64,000 nt of DNA, taken from assembly GCF_000300875.1 (NCBI RefSeq), contig NZ_AMSG01000005.1:1-64000 (forward strand), read 5' to 3'. Within the stretch, counting starts at the first letter, position 1. The number at the start of each line of letters is the position of its first letter. Of the stretch, positions 52,720 through 62,293 are shown in pieces. The stretch is from Galbibacter marinus. GTDB lineage: Bacteria; Bacteroidota; Bacteroidia; Flavobacteriales; Flavobacteriaceae. The position numbers were made by a program, and so were the translations under genes. The notes beneath the pieces were generated by a model. The model made no database searches. It was not told where the DNA came from and saw nothing but the letters and a program-made list of their open reading frames with translations.

Positions 52720-55700
52720 CTTTGCTAATATCCGTTTTTTCCTGCTTCTTTGAGTCCTTCACCTTTGTGCTATCATTTGATTTTTCCTTTGCTTGGGTGG
52801 CTTGTTTTTCAAGTTCCTGTTTCATTTCACGCTCCCACAATTCCTTAAATTTATTGAATTCCTTACTGAAAATAAGTGAAATTCCAGTTACGATGAGTTC
52901 ACCATCCACCACACTTTCAAATTGATTTTTGCGATACCCTCTAAGACGATAACGCCCATCTTTTGTAATTAAGTATTCCAAAGCCACATTACCTATTACA
53001 GGTGCGTTTCTGCCTTGCTCACTACTGCCACCTTGAATATCCACCTCACTTCCAACCTGTATAACGAGTCGATTATCAAACAAGCTTTTAGAAGCATTGA
53101 TATCGAGCTCGGTCCTCTCTTGAGGGGTTGCAGACTGGTAATCCGTATAACTATCTAGCCCGAAATTTAAATCCACCCCCGTATCTCCCATTAATTTACT
53201 GGAAAAGGAATTTAATTGATCGGACAACACATTATTAACATTGTCCCTTGCAATAGAGGCAGGCCCTCCTGCGCTACCATCACTTCCTGAGCTTGGGAAG
53301 AATCTATTGAGAACAAGTAAAGAAAATACCTGTTTGTTTAATTCTTCCTCTTGGTTGTTGAGTTGCTGTATGTACCCATACACATTTCCACCCAAAGCAC
53401 CTTGACTTTCCTCAGGCATATCGAGCTGAAATGACAGTTCAGGAGATAATAGTTCTCCATCTATATTCAAATACACCATAAAGGGTAATTCCTGACGATA
53501 AGAACGCATGACATCCTCACTAACCCCAACGGTTTGTGTAGCCATAAGTGCAGATGCCGAAGTTTCTACGTTATATATAGCTTGGAGGTCTAATTGGGCC
53601 TCTAGTGGATCTCCACTCCACGTCAAACGGCTGCCAGAGGCAATATCAAATCTTCTTTTTACTATATTGTATAAACTTGCCTCATAATGTCCATCCTCTA
53701 CCTCGTATTGACCAGAGAGATTCATTCTGCCATTGGGATCCATTAAAAGGGAGAACTCCCCCATTCCAGTAACCTGCAAATTGTCTCCTGTGCGTTTATC
53801 CATGATAATTTTAATAGTTGAGTTTTTATCGACCTTTAAGGCTACATCCAGATCAAAACCTTCCATCAAACTAGCCCTCTCTGAGGCGGATTGGTCTTGC
53901 GTTAAAATGGTATTGGTATTGGATTTGTCTACAAAAACAACAATACCCTCTCTGCGGTTGATTTCCACTTCGGAATCTGGGACAACCATGGTAAAACTCG
54001 AACCCTGATCGATACTCAAATCCCCTCTTACAATTGGAATTTCCATATCCCCTGTGATACTTAAATTCGTACTTAAACTTACATCACCAAAGAAGAGTTC
54101 ATTTTCTTCCTTGGTAGCTTGTAGAATTTTAAAATGATCCGCCTTGATCACTAAATCGAAATTCGGTATAGTGATTTGCTCAGTTCCAATAGTACCATCA
54201 AGAGTAAATGCATTTCCTTGCTCATCAGTAATTGCGATAGCATCTAAATAAAATCCGTCATTTTCAAAACGCACACTTTCATCCTCTAACCTAAATTCAG
54301 TACTCAGGGTAGTTGGGACAAGTCCAAGTTGATGAAATTCAAATTCACCTTGATAGTTCGGATCGGAAACCATCCCTGAAATACGAGCCTTTCCAGTAAT
54401 ATAACCAGTTGCTTTTGAGATTGACTCCTGGGCAAGTATTTCCAAAGCTTCTACTTGGATTTGATTAAAATCAATTGTAAAGTCTAACTTACCATCATCT
54501 TTCATGGCCGTGTAATTCCCTCCCATATCCAAATCCAAATAACCATCCTTTAGAGAAAGATCAAGAGTATATCTATGGTCCTGATCTGCCAGGGCTTTTA
54601 CTGATAAGGTTCCTAGAGGAAGTTGAAGGGCTTCAAATTTTTCAATAGCTAAATCAGCCTGTAATCCTGGTTGAGTAAATACGTGCTCCACCTCTAATTG
54701 ACCATTTAACACCCCTTTTACAATAGATTCATTGGGATTCAGAAGGTTCATCACCGTGGCTAAATCAAAGTCCTCAAAACCCAATTGCAAAGCCACCGCT
54801 GCTTCTGGGGCTTCTTTGTTCTCAAGGGTGATTTGCTGGGAGGCATGGTTTAGTTTAAAATCACGAACACTCAGATAATCGGTCGAATAAATAATTTCAT
54901 TGGACAGTGGAATAAACCAAGGTTGCTTGTTTAAGGTTAGTCCAGAAGGATCAATCTTAAAATGAATACTGTCATTTTTAAAAGTAACTTCAGAACCTAC
55001 ATCCACCACAGGAGTTATGGAATCCATACTTTTAAATCGCAGCGATAGATTTCTCCCATGATAAACACCGGTTAGTTCTGTATCTCCCATATCCACTGGT
55101 CCTGCGCTTACACCTGACCAATTCAAATCGAGTTCCAATAACCTCTGAGTCCCTGTGATATCCAGATTGAAATTATGTATTTCATTATCCTGGTAATTTA
55201 AATGAGGGATATCCAGATAAGTAGAAAGTAATTGTTCACTCTGATTAAAATCCAACGCTAATGAAATGGTGTCCATGGCGTTTAAACCAGGAAGGAGTAC
55301 CCTATTTAAAATCGGCCCATTTTTAACTTGAAATTGCATATTTACAATGGCATCTATACCTGTCAAAGTAGAATCCACAATTATAGTGTCACTCTCAAAC
55401 CCTTTAATATAGGAACTAATAGCACTGGTGAGTTGTTGCGGATTTACATTTGAACGCAACTGGCCTTGGAGAATATTGTGATGTATATTAAAATTTGTTT
55501 GATCCTGAGAAACATCAGCATTGAGCTCCATCACCCCTATATCATAAGAATTATTATCGGCCACTACTACCCCATCATTTAAGTGACTCTCAAGGGTAAA
55601 ATTCTCCAAATCTCCTTGAAAATTAGCATTTAGATTAAAAGCCGTTCGCAGGTCTTTTTTAGTAAGTCCGAGCTCGTATAAATTAGCCCCTTTTAGATCT

Positions 55701-57778
55701 ACCTCTAAATCAATCACAGAATTTACAGAGTCTAATTGCATTTGTACAACGGTGTTAAGATCGAGGTTATCATCGGTAAATGCTAAATTAAGATCTCCTT
55801 CTCCTTGGGTGATTTGGCCGTTTAACTTTAATGGGGTAAGATCATACCCTGCATATACAAGGGAATCAAATTCGGAGGTAAGTGAGGCTGTTATGTTATT
55901 TAAAGAAGTCCCTGCTCCCATACTTTTGAGTGATACTGTAATTGGCTCAAGTTTTTGATCTTGTATGATACGTCCAAGATCTAATCGATGCGTTTGTAAA
56001 TCCACAGCATAGGAAACGGCATCGGAATACAAAAAATTCCCAGCCAAAGACAAATTACCTAGGGAGGAATCAAGGTTCAGATCCGCGGTCCCTTCTTCCA
56101 TTCCACCTGATAAACTTCCACTGAGTTTCAGACTCTCAGGCAAATCAAGTCCTAATTCTTCCTGTGGTAAAAATCTATAAATATCTGCATTTGTTGATTC
56201 AATTTCTAAATTAGGAATCTCCATATACATCCTTTCAGTCTCTAAAAGAGATGTAACCACTGCATCTAGGCTTACATGGCTATTTTGCCATTGTAGTAAG
56301 AAAGAGTCGACTTTTAGGTTATCCAAACTTCCTCTTGATACAAGCCTACCCTGTAATGGGGCCGAGCTTAACGCTTTTATATATGGGTTCTCTAAAAGTT
56401 CAGATTGAATATAGCTTAAATCCAATACATCCAGAGCAAAAGGTATATTTAGAGTAATAAAAGCGGATTCTGGCTTATTTATCAGGGCATCCATGGAGGC
56501 ATACTCAAGGGAGGCATCCCCATTGATGCTAGTTCTGCGGGTTAATAATTCAACATTCGTTAAACTGGCCACCCTATCATCCACCTCTAAATGGAAAGCG
56601 ATATTATTCAACCAAAAACGCTGCCCATCTTTAAAAGTGAACTCTTCGACATTTGCATTAAGCTCCTTAGGTCTATAGGATAATTGCTGAGCTGTAAAAT
56701 TTAAATCTTCTATTTGAAGATCCGATGCATTAAAATCATTATGCGGCTCTACCACCCCATTTTTAAAGTGAATTTTATTATTCACTAAGTAGATTCCTCC
56801 TACTTCTACCTGGTAATCTGGCCACTTAAACGGAGTATTGTTTACTTCCATTACAGTGTCCTTCTCAATTTTAGTTGTAGATAGGTCCGTGTAATTAATT
56901 TGGGTGTCTGCTAGTCCAAAAGAATTTATGGAGATCCTAGAATCTGAGAGATCGAAATCCGCATCCTTTAAAGAGGATGTCCCTAACTGCATTGCTATCG
57001 ATGTGTTTTGTAAGGGTACCTTATAATCCATTTGAAGGTTTTCTAGATCCAGGTTTTGTATTTTTAAAGTTGGTAAAGCTTCCTCTTGCTCATTGGTCGA
57101 AATTTCAGTGGTGTCCGATGGCAAGACCTTCGTTTGCATATAATGTAGTCTACTATTTTTAAATTCTAGACTTTTGACATCGAAATGCATTTTTTCTAAG
57201 TTAAACTCATCCATCTCTACCCCTAATACTCCCAACTTCAAATCTGCTATCATCCCTTGCTGTTCATCCTGATAATTGAGCCTAAAATCATGGAAATCCA
57301 AGTGGTCAAGTTGAAAAACCATAGTGGAGGTCGTATCTACGGTAGTGGTATCCTCACTTGCAAATGCCTCAAGAATATAATCAAAGTTAAAAGTACCCAG
57401 AGAATCCATATGTACATTGGCAATAAGTCCGTCCCAATCTAGGTCCTTAATATGGATCTTAGTTCCCCGAATTAAGGGCATCAGCGCTAGTGAAACTTGA
57501 AGGTCTTTTGAATAAATCAAACTATCCCCTTTTTGATCTTCTAAATACAAACCTTCAATAGAGAGGTTTCCTGAGAAGGTGAGATATAATTTATCAATTG
57601 AAACATGTGTTCCGATTTGCTCTTGCAGATAGTTTACAGCTTTAGAAACAATGATATCCTGCCCCCATTTACTTTGAATGAAAATGATAAGCATTGCAAA
57701 AATGAGAATAAGTACCACAATTACTCGCAGTAATACGTTAAGCCATTTGGGTCTAGTAAATTTTTTTTTATCTAACAT
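52700..57778 (-). CDS. tamB: TamB: translocation and assembly module inner membrane protein
   Basis: 1692 residues. A single N-terminal helix (about 15-35, LLRVIVVLILIFAMLIIFI) anchors a very long periplasmic beta-taco built from repeated short strands (AsmA-like), with the C-terminal TamB/DUF490 domain from about 1240 (GMVSDPNYQGEFEFHQLGLVP to LEYLITKDGRYRLRGYRKNQ). The Lys-rich tail after 1640 is low complexity. TamB-like proteins bridge the membranes and move phospholipids. It is the first gene of the tamB-tamL unit with a consensus promoter. Confidence 0.92.
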   Translation of the reverse strand: MLDKKKFTRPKWLNVLLRVIVVLILIFAMLIIFIQSKWGQDIIVSKAVNYLQEQIGTHVSIDKLYLTFSGNLSIEGLYLEDQKGDSLIYSKDLQVSLALMPLIRGTKIHIKDLDWDGLIANVHMDSLGTFNFDYILEAFASEDTTTVDTTSTMVFQLDHLDFHDFRLNYQDEQQGMIADLKLGVLGVEMDEFNLEKMHFDVKSLEFKNSRLHYMQTKVLPSDTTEISTNEQEEALPTLKIQNLDLENLQMDYKVPLQNTSIAMQLGTSSLKDADFDLSDSRISINSFGLADTQINYTDLSTTKIEKDTVMEVNNTPFKWPDYQVEVGGIYLVNNKIHFKNGVVEPHNDFNASDLQIEDLNFTAQQLSYRPKELNANVEEFTFKDGQRFWLNNIAFHLEVDDRVASLTNVELLTRRTSINGDASLEYASMDALINKPESAFITLNIPFALDVLDLSYIQSELLENPYIKALSSAPLQGRLVSRGSLDNLKVDSFLLQWQNSHVSLDAVVTSLLETERMYMEIPNLEIESTNADIYRFLPQEELGLDLPESLKLSGSLSGGMEEGTADLNLDSSLGNLSLAGNFLYSDAVSYAVDLQTHRLDLGRIIQDQKLEPITVSLKSMGAGTSLNNITASLTSEFDSLVYAGYDLTPLKLNGQITQGEGDLNLAFTDDNLDLNTVVQMQLDSVNSVIDLEVDLKGANLYELGLTKKDLRTAFNLNANFQGDLENFTLESHLNDGVVVADNNSYDIGVMELNADVSQDQTNFNIHHNILQGQLRSNVNPQQLTSAISSYIKGFESDTIIVDSTLTGIDAIVNMQFQVKNGPILNRVLLPGLNAMDTISLALDFNQSEQLLSTYLDIPHLNYQDNEIHNFNLDITGTQRLLELDLNWSGVSAGPVDMGDTELTGVYHGRNLSLRFKSMDSITPVVDVGSEVTFKNDSIHFKIDPSGLTLNKQPWFIPLSNEIIYSTDYLSVRDFKLNHASQQITLENKEAPEAAVALQLGFEDFDLATVMNLLNPNESIVKGVLNGQLEVEHVFTQPGLQADLAIEKFEALQLPLGTLSVKALADQDHRYTLDLSLKDGYLDLDMGGNYTAMKDDGKLDFTIDFNQIQVEALEILAQESISKATGYITGKARISGMVSDPNYQGEFEFHQLGLVPTTLSTEFRLEDESVRFENDGFYLDAIAITDEQGNAFTLDGTIGTEQITIPNFDLVIKADHFKILQATKEENELFFGDVSLSTNLSITGDMEIPIVRGDLSIDQGSSFTMVVPDSEVEINRREGIVVFVDKSNTNTILTQDQSASERASLMEGFDLDVALKVDKNSTIKIIMDKRTGDNLQVTGMGEFSLLMDPNGRMNLSGQYEVEDGHYEASLYNIVKRRFDIASGSRLTWSGDPLEAQLDLQAIYNVETSASALMATQTVGVSEDVMRSYRQELPFMVYLNIDGELLSPELSFQLDMPEESQGALGGNVYGYIQQLNNQEEELNKQVFSLLVLNRFFPSSGSDGSAGGPASIARDNVNNVLSDQLNSFSSKLMGDTGVDLNFGLDSYTDYQSATPQERTELDINASKSLFDNRLVIQVGSEVDIQGGSSEQGRNAPVIGNVALEYLITKDGRYRLRGYRKNQFESVVDGELIVTGISLIFSKEFNKFKELWEREMKQELEKQATQAKEKSNDSTKVKDSKKQEKTDISKDEASYR

Positions 57779-57818
57779 ACCACATTAAAACCTTAAAAGT
57801 GGTGGTTCAGGGTACTTA

Positions 57819-57848
57819 CAAATATACACAGGTAATTGCGGAAACAAA
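57819..57848 (-). promoter_or_regulatory. Promoter of tamB-tamL
   Basis: Minus strand TTTG (57848-57845), 18-nt spacer, TATATTTG (57826-57819). The leader to the tamB ATG is about 35 nt. Confidence 0.72.
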
Positions 57849-58073
57849 AGGCATGAGTTATTTTGAATTCAACAAAAAACTTATGTATCGTTTTGCCCGT
57901 TATAGGGGATTATAATTAAAACAAAAAATTATCCAGAAGATTAAGAGTGACACGACTTCATAATAACCTTAAAAACAACGAATTAGCACCCTTACAAGAC
58001 ATTATCTGAGTGAAAAATGGCAATTTTAACAAGTAATTAGAGGAAAAATGGCCAATATATCAAAGAGTCAACT
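57849..58073. other. Divergent intergenic region between tamB and the M28 peptidase gene
   Basis: AT-rich gene-free DNA between two promoters. It contains two copies of GAAAAATGGC (near 58012 and 58043), a short direct repeat of unknown meaning, and otherwise nothing that I recognise. Confidence 0.5.
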
Positions 58074-58081
58074 TATATTTG
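58074..58081 (+). promoter_or_regulatory. Candidate -7 element of the M28 peptidase gene
   Basis: TATATTTG matches the consensus exactly and includes the TTG that the ORF track uses as a start, which argues against that start. No -33 TTG lies at standard spacing. Confidence 0.5.
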
Positions 58082-58111
58082 GAAAATAACACGCTAAATA
58101 ACAATCTAAAG

Positions 58112-59689
58112 ATGAATAAAATTTTATTCGCAGGGCTATTTATAGCCATGTCATGTAATAGTGCGCAGCACACTGACAGTAATACAAGCAAAAGTGAAGT
58201 CCAGGATCAGGGAGTAACTAAAGAACAAAGGATTTCTTACGCAGAAACCATCACTCAAGAGGATTTGAAAAAACACCTCTATATCTACGCTTCAGATGAG
58301 TTTGAAGGAAGAAATACAGGAGAACCTGGACAAAAGAAAGCGGTTGAGTATATTAAAAATCACTACCAAGACATCAATGTACCAGGAGCACAAGGAACAG
58401 ATGAATATTTCCAAAAAGTTCCATTAGAAATCAATGGCATCCCTAGTGGATCTATCGCTGTAGGAGGAAATGACTACACCTTAGGAGAAGGTATAATTAC
58501 CTTCTCAACTGTACCAAACCAATCGTATGATATTGTATACGCTGGGTACGGTATCGAGACTGACGGGTATTCAGATTACTCTAATATTGATGTAAAAGGA
58601 AAATATATCCTTATCAAATTAGGGGAACCAAAAGATGAAAATGGCAACTATACGCTAACTGGAAGTGATCAGCCAGGTGTTTGGTCTAATTGGAGAGAAA
58701 CCCTAAGCAAACGAGTAGATATTGCTACAGCTAAAGGAGCAGAAGGAATTATCTATTATGATGATGTGTATTACAGTCGTTCAAAAAACAGATACGATCA
58801 CTTTATCCAGGCTGACGGTGGTGGAAACATGGTACTTAAAAGCGACGAAGAAAAAATCGCTTATATTTTCGTAAATAAAGATGTAGCTACTAAGATTTAT
58901 CCTGAGATCGACAGTAACCATACAGCAAAAGACCTTCAAGAGCAAATAACCTTGAACATTAAAAGTGTTACTACAGATGTAGATTCTGAAAATGTAGTTG
59001 CTATAATCAAAGGAAAAAGCAAACCAGAAGAATATGTTTATATTTCTTCTCACCTTGATCACGTTGGTGTTGATCCAAGCGGAGATGTATTCAATGGAGC
59101 AGATGATGACGGAAGTGGAACTGTTGCAATGCTAGAAATCGCTGAAGCATTTAAAAAAGCAGTAGCAGATGGCAACGGTCCAGAAAGATCCATTGTTTTC
59201 TTACATGTTACAGCAGAGGAAAAAGGACTTTATGGATCACAGTACTACACTGACAATCCTATTTTCCCATTGGCAAATACAGTAGCCGATCTTAACATCG
59301 ATATGATTGGTAGAATAGATCCTAAAAGAGATGGTGATAGAAATTATATCTACCTTATCGGATCGGATAAACTAAGTACGGATCTTCATGAATTATCAGA
59401 AGAGGTAAATGATGAGTTCATGCAAATCGAATTGGATTATACTTATAATGACGAAAATGATCCAAATCGTTTTTACTATAGAAGTGACCACTACAATTTT
59501 GCAAAACACAATATTCCAATTATATTCTACTTTAACGGAACTCACGAGGACTATCACAAAGTAACGGACACTCCAGATAAGATCAATTACGATCTATTGG
59601 AGAATAGAACAAGACTGGTATTCCATACCGCTTGGGAAGTTGCCAATAGACCGGAGCGTCTTGTGGTAGATAAAGCTCCTAAAGAATAA
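58112..59689 (+). CDS. M28 family zinc peptidase with PA insert, lipoprotein
   Basis: 525 residues from ATG 58112 (MNKILFAGLFIAMSC); the track's TTG start 33 bp earlier overlaps the promoter. The lipobox (FIAMSC) predicts a lipid-anchored envelope protein. DEFEGRNTGEPGQ near 68 opens the peptidase; a PA-type insert spans about 115-290; zinc motifs are SHLDHVGVDPSGDVFNGADDDGSG near 318, TAEEKGLYGS near 369, DMIGRID and YYRSDHYNF. It is likely a surface aminopeptidase, much longer than the M28 protein at 21.7 kb. A strong terminator follows. Confidence 0.92.
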   Translation: MNKILFAGLFIAMSCNSAQHTDSNTSKSEVQDQGVTKEQRISYAETITQEDLKKHLYIYASDEFEGRNTGEPGQKKAVEYIKNHYQDINVPGAQGTDEYFQKVPLEINGIPSGSIAVGGNDYTLGEGIITFSTVPNQSYDIVYAGYGIETDGYSDYSNIDVKGKYILIKLGEPKDENGNYTLTGSDQPGVWSNWRETLSKRVDIATAKGAEGIIYYDDVYYSRSKNRYDHFIQADGGGNMVLKSDEEKIAYIFVNKDVATKIYPEIDSNHTAKDLQEQITLNIKSVTTDVDSENVVAIIKGKSKPEEYVYISSHLDHVGVDPSGDVFNGADDDGSGTVAMLEIAEAFKKAVADGNGPERSIVFLHVTAEEKGLYGSQYYTDNPIFPLANTVADLNIDMIGRIDPKRDGDRNYIYLIGSDKLSTDLHELSEEVNDEFMQIELDYTYNDENDPNRFYYRSDHYNFAKHNIPIIFYFNGTHEDYHKVTDTPDKINYDLLENRTRLVFHTAWEVANRPERLVVDKAPKE

Positions 59690-59722
59690 GGGCAACCAAA
59701 AGAAGTAAGATACCATATTGAT

Positions 59723-59760
59723 AAAGTGTTTTTTCTGATTTTAGAAGAAACACTTTTTTT
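59723..59760 (+). terminator. Intrinsic terminator after the M28 peptidase gene
   Basis: 14-bp stem AAAGTGTTTTTTCT / AGAAGAAACACTTT with one wobble pair, 6-nt loop, then a T-run. Confidence 0.85.
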
Positions 59761-59941
59761 ATGCCTACTTACCAAGAAACCTGGGTTATTTTCCAAAGAT
59801 TGTGACAGTAAGAGAAAACGATAAATTAAAGATGCTCAGAAAATTGATGTAAATGACGTATCTGATCTAATGAAACATGATTACTTAAGAAGCATGTAGA
59901 AATGGATAGTCCCTTTTTGTCTTTTAAAGGAAAATCATAAA

Positions 59942-59972
59942 ATAAAAAAAGCTCCTTAAAAAAAGGAGCCTC
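59942..59972 (-). terminator. Intrinsic terminator of tRNA-His
   Basis: Minus strand GGCTCCTT, T-rich loop, AAGGAGC, then seven T, about 13 nt after the mature tRNA 3' end. Confidence 0.82.
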
Positions 59973-59984
59973 TTTATGCATTTG

Positions 59985-60059
59985 GGTGGAAGACCGGGTT
60001 CGAACCGGCGACCTCTGGAACCACAATCCAGCGCTCTAACCAGCTGAGCTACAACCACC
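59985..60059 (-). tRNA. tRNA-His (GTG)
   Basis: Minus-strand cloverleaf including the encoded G at position -1 opposite discriminator C73, the His identity pair. Anticodon stem/loop CTGGA-TTGTGGT-TCCAG (anticodon GTG), T arm GCCGG-TTCGAAC-CCGGT. The acceptor 5' strand GTGGTTG meets CTTCCAC at the 3' side, leaving two adjacent T-T mismatches (5-68 and 6-67). CCA is not encoded. Confidence 0.9.
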
Positions 60060-60074
60060 GTATAATTGCGGATG

Positions 60075-60105
60075 CAAATGTAATTTAATTTACCTCATTT
60101 GCAAA
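60075..60105 (-). promoter_or_regulatory. Consensus promoter of tRNA-His
   Basis: Minus strand TTTG (60105-60102), 19-nt spacer, TACATTTG (60082-60075), about 16 nt ahead of the mature 5' end. Confidence 0.85.
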
Positions 60106-60122
60106 GAAAAATAGTATCTTTT

Positions 60123-60839
60123 TTATATAATATTACCTAACTCATTCACACCCAACAATCGCTCTACAGTAAACCCCTCAGCGTGACTCACTCCAATCAG
60201 CCTACCAAGGTCCCTAGCCCTGTAATCTACGCTGTCAAAAAAGTTTTTACTTGTGATGGGCGTTTCAAGTTCTTTGCTATTTGGATCGTAAAATTGTGAT
60301 GAATAAGCCTTGATTGACTCCATTTTTTTATCGATAAAACCACTGACATCCACTACAAAATCAGGCTTTAAATTCTTCCATTGTATATAGTGATAAACAA
60401 CTTTAGGACGCCACTGGCTTTGAGCTTCCCCTTGGTGACTTGTTTGAATCTTTACTAGACCACTTAAATAACAAGCATCACTGACTAGCTTACTCCCTTT
60501 CCCGTGGTCGATATGACGATCATCAATGGAATTACAGAGAACAATCTCTGGGCGATATTTACGCACCATCTCAATAATTTTCAATTGATGCTCCATATCA
60601 TTGACAAAAAATCCGTCAGCAAATCCCAAGTTCTCTCGAGCTACTACACCAAGTATCTTAGCTGAATTCTCAGCCTCTATGGCTCTAATTTCTGCGGAAC
60701 CTCTGGTTCCTAACTCCCCCCTGGTTAAATCAATTATACCAACCTTCTTTCCTAGTGAAATTTCTTTGGCTACAGTAGCTCCACAACCTAGTTCCACATC
60801 GTCAGGATGCGCTCCAAATGCCAGAATGTCTAATTTCAT
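60123..60839 (-). CDS. bshB1: Bacillithiol biosynthesis deacetylase BshB1
   Basis: 238 residues of the LmbE-like zinc deacetylase family. Zinc/catalytic motif AHPDDVELGCG at 10-20, DLTRGELGTRGSAEIRAIEA near 37-56 and the third ligand region DDRHIDHGKGSKLVSDA near 102-118, with SHAEGF at the end; all typical of BshB1. It deacetylates GlcNAc-malate on the way to bacillithiol, the low-molecular-weight thiol of many Firmicutes and Bacteroidota. bshA and bshC are not in the window. It lies about 50 bp downstream of the Cys/Met PLP enzyme gene, which could relate through cysteine supply. Confidence 0.92.
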   Translation of the reverse strand: MKLDILAFGAHPDDVELGCGATVAKEISLGKKVGIIDLTRGELGTRGSAEIRAIEAENSAKILGVVARENLGFADGFFVNDMEHQLKIIEMVRKYRPEIVLCNSIDDRHIDHGKGSKLVSDACYLSGLVKIQTSHQGEAQSQWRPKVVYHYIQWKNLKPDFVVDVSGFIDKKMESIKAYSSQFYDPNSKELETPITSKNFFDSVDYRARDLGRLIGVSHAEGFTVERLLGVNELGNII

Positions 60840-60891
60840 GCTTGTATTTTATATAATGTAATATTAAATTGTCAGGCAAACCAAGAACCTA

Positions 60892-62061
60892 TTATACCTT
60901 TAATTGTTGTGCTCTTACCTTCGCAACGGCTTGCTCAAAATCTGCAATTAAATCTTTTCTGTCTTCAATTCCAACAGAAAACCTCAGGACATTATCACTA
61001 ATACCTTGTTGTTCTCTTTCCTGAGCGGTAAGTAACGAATGTGATGTCTGTGCTGGTGACAATATGGTACTCTCTACTCCCGCCAAGCTCATTGCAGGCT
61101 TAATAATCTGTAAAGCATCTAAGAATTTAGAAACATCGATATCTTCTTTTAATTCAAAAGACAACATCCCTCCATACCCTTTCATCTGCTTTTTGGCAAT
61201 AGCGTGATCTGGATGTGATACCAGCCCTGGATAATAAACCTTTGAAACTGCCTGGTTTTTACTTAGATACTTAGCTAACTTCTTCGCATTTCGATTCTGA
61301 GCCTTTACACGAACCCCTAAGGTCTTAATACTGCGCTCAAGCAACCATACAGTGTAGTCACTCAATGTACCTCCAAGATTAACCGCCAAAGAATGCACCT
61401 TTTCTATATGCTCATTACTACCACAAACAGCCCCTGCCAAAATATCACTGTGTCCACCTAGGTATTTAGTAGCACTATGAATTACCAAATCAACGCCAAG
61501 TTTGATCGGATTCTGATTAACTGGTGAGGCAAAGGTATTATCAATCAACGACAATACCCCTTTTGATTTTGCAAGGGATGCAATGGCTTGAATATCCACC
61601 ACAGATAATAATGGATTTGAAGGAGATTCCATATAGATAAGCTTGGTATTTGGCTTAAAAACTTCTTCAAAATCCTTCACACTTCTACCTGGAGCAAAAC
61701 TATAATGGATCCCAAATCGCTCGAATTCCTGTACTATAAAATTATGTGTCCCTCCGTAAAGCTCTCTTTGAAGAACAACATGATCACCTGATTTAAGAAA
61801 AGCAAGCATGGTGGTACTAATAGCCGCCATTCCACTACCGAAAATAAGTGCGGATTCCGCATACTCTAAAGCTGCTAATTTCTTAGATAATGCTTGTTGA
61901 TTTGGTGTATTAAAATATCGTGGATAACGCTTTTGATCCACATGTTCAAATGCATATGCAGTTGAGGGATATATGGGAGAAACGGCTCCTTTAAATTGTT
62001 TATCCTCAAGCTCGCCTACATGTGTACAGATGGTGTTGAGTTTAAAATTTTCGGTTTTCAT
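60892..62061 (-). CDS. Cys/Met metabolism PLP-dependent enzyme (trans-sulfuration family)
   Basis: 389 residues from ATG 62061 (MKTENFKLNTICTH); the track's 9-codon TTG extension is rejected. Fold-type I: YPRYFNTPNQQALSKKLAALE near 48, ALIFGSGMAAISTTMLAFL near 72, the PLP-Lys in HSATKYLGGHSDILAG near 200, and the C-terminal LAGVESTILSPAQTSHS. The family includes cystathionine gamma-synthase, gamma- and beta-lyase, methionine gamma-lyase and O-acetylhomoserine sulfhydrylase; sequence alone does not decide. A candidate -7 TAACTTTG (62086-62093, minus) is 24 nt upstream. Confidence 0.88.
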   Translation of the reverse strand: MKTENFKLNTICTHVGELEDKQFKGAVSPIYPSTAYAFEHVDQKRYPRYFNTPNQQALSKKLAALEYAESALIFGSGMAAISTTMLAFLKSGDHVVLQRELYGGTHNFIVQEFERFGIHYSFAPGRSVKDFEEVFKPNTKLIYMESPSNPLLSVVDIQAIASLAKSKGVLSLIDNTFASPVNQNPIKLGVDLVIHSATKYLGGHSDILAGAVCGSNEHIEKVHSLAVNLGGTLSDYTVWLLERSIKTLGVRVKAQNRNAKKLAKYLSKNQAVSKVYYPGLVSHPDHAIAKKQMKGYGGMLSFELKEDIDVSKFLDALQIIKPAMSLAGVESTILSPAQTSHSLLTAQEREQQGISDNVLRFSVGIEDRKDLIADFEQAVAKVRAQQLKV

Positions 62062-62190
62062 AAGTATTTTTTTGATCTTAAAGTCCAAAGTTAAAGCTTT
62101 TGTCTTTAATTAAATATCCAACTTACAAGAACTATTCGCCGATTTTGTGATAATACTCTTAAGCAAAACTCAGGGTACAATAGCTGTACA

Positions 62191-62221
62191 ATAAAAAAAG
62201 TAGGAGATGCCACTCCTACTT
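62191..62221 (-). terminator. Intrinsic terminator of the ccsA-like gene
   Basis: Minus strand AAGTAGGAG, 6-nt loop, CTCCTACTT, then a T-run. A perfect 9-bp stem. Confidence 0.85.
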
Positions 62222-62293
62222 CTATAAAATTTAAAACTAAAATTCGTCACTCACCCAAACTTAAGGACCAGATGAGTAACGATATATATATGA

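Noticed and set aside
58079-58111. TTG start extending the M28 peptidase by 11 residues
   Set aside because: The TTG is part of the -7 element TATATTTG, and the lipoprotein signal peptide begins at the ATG at 58112.
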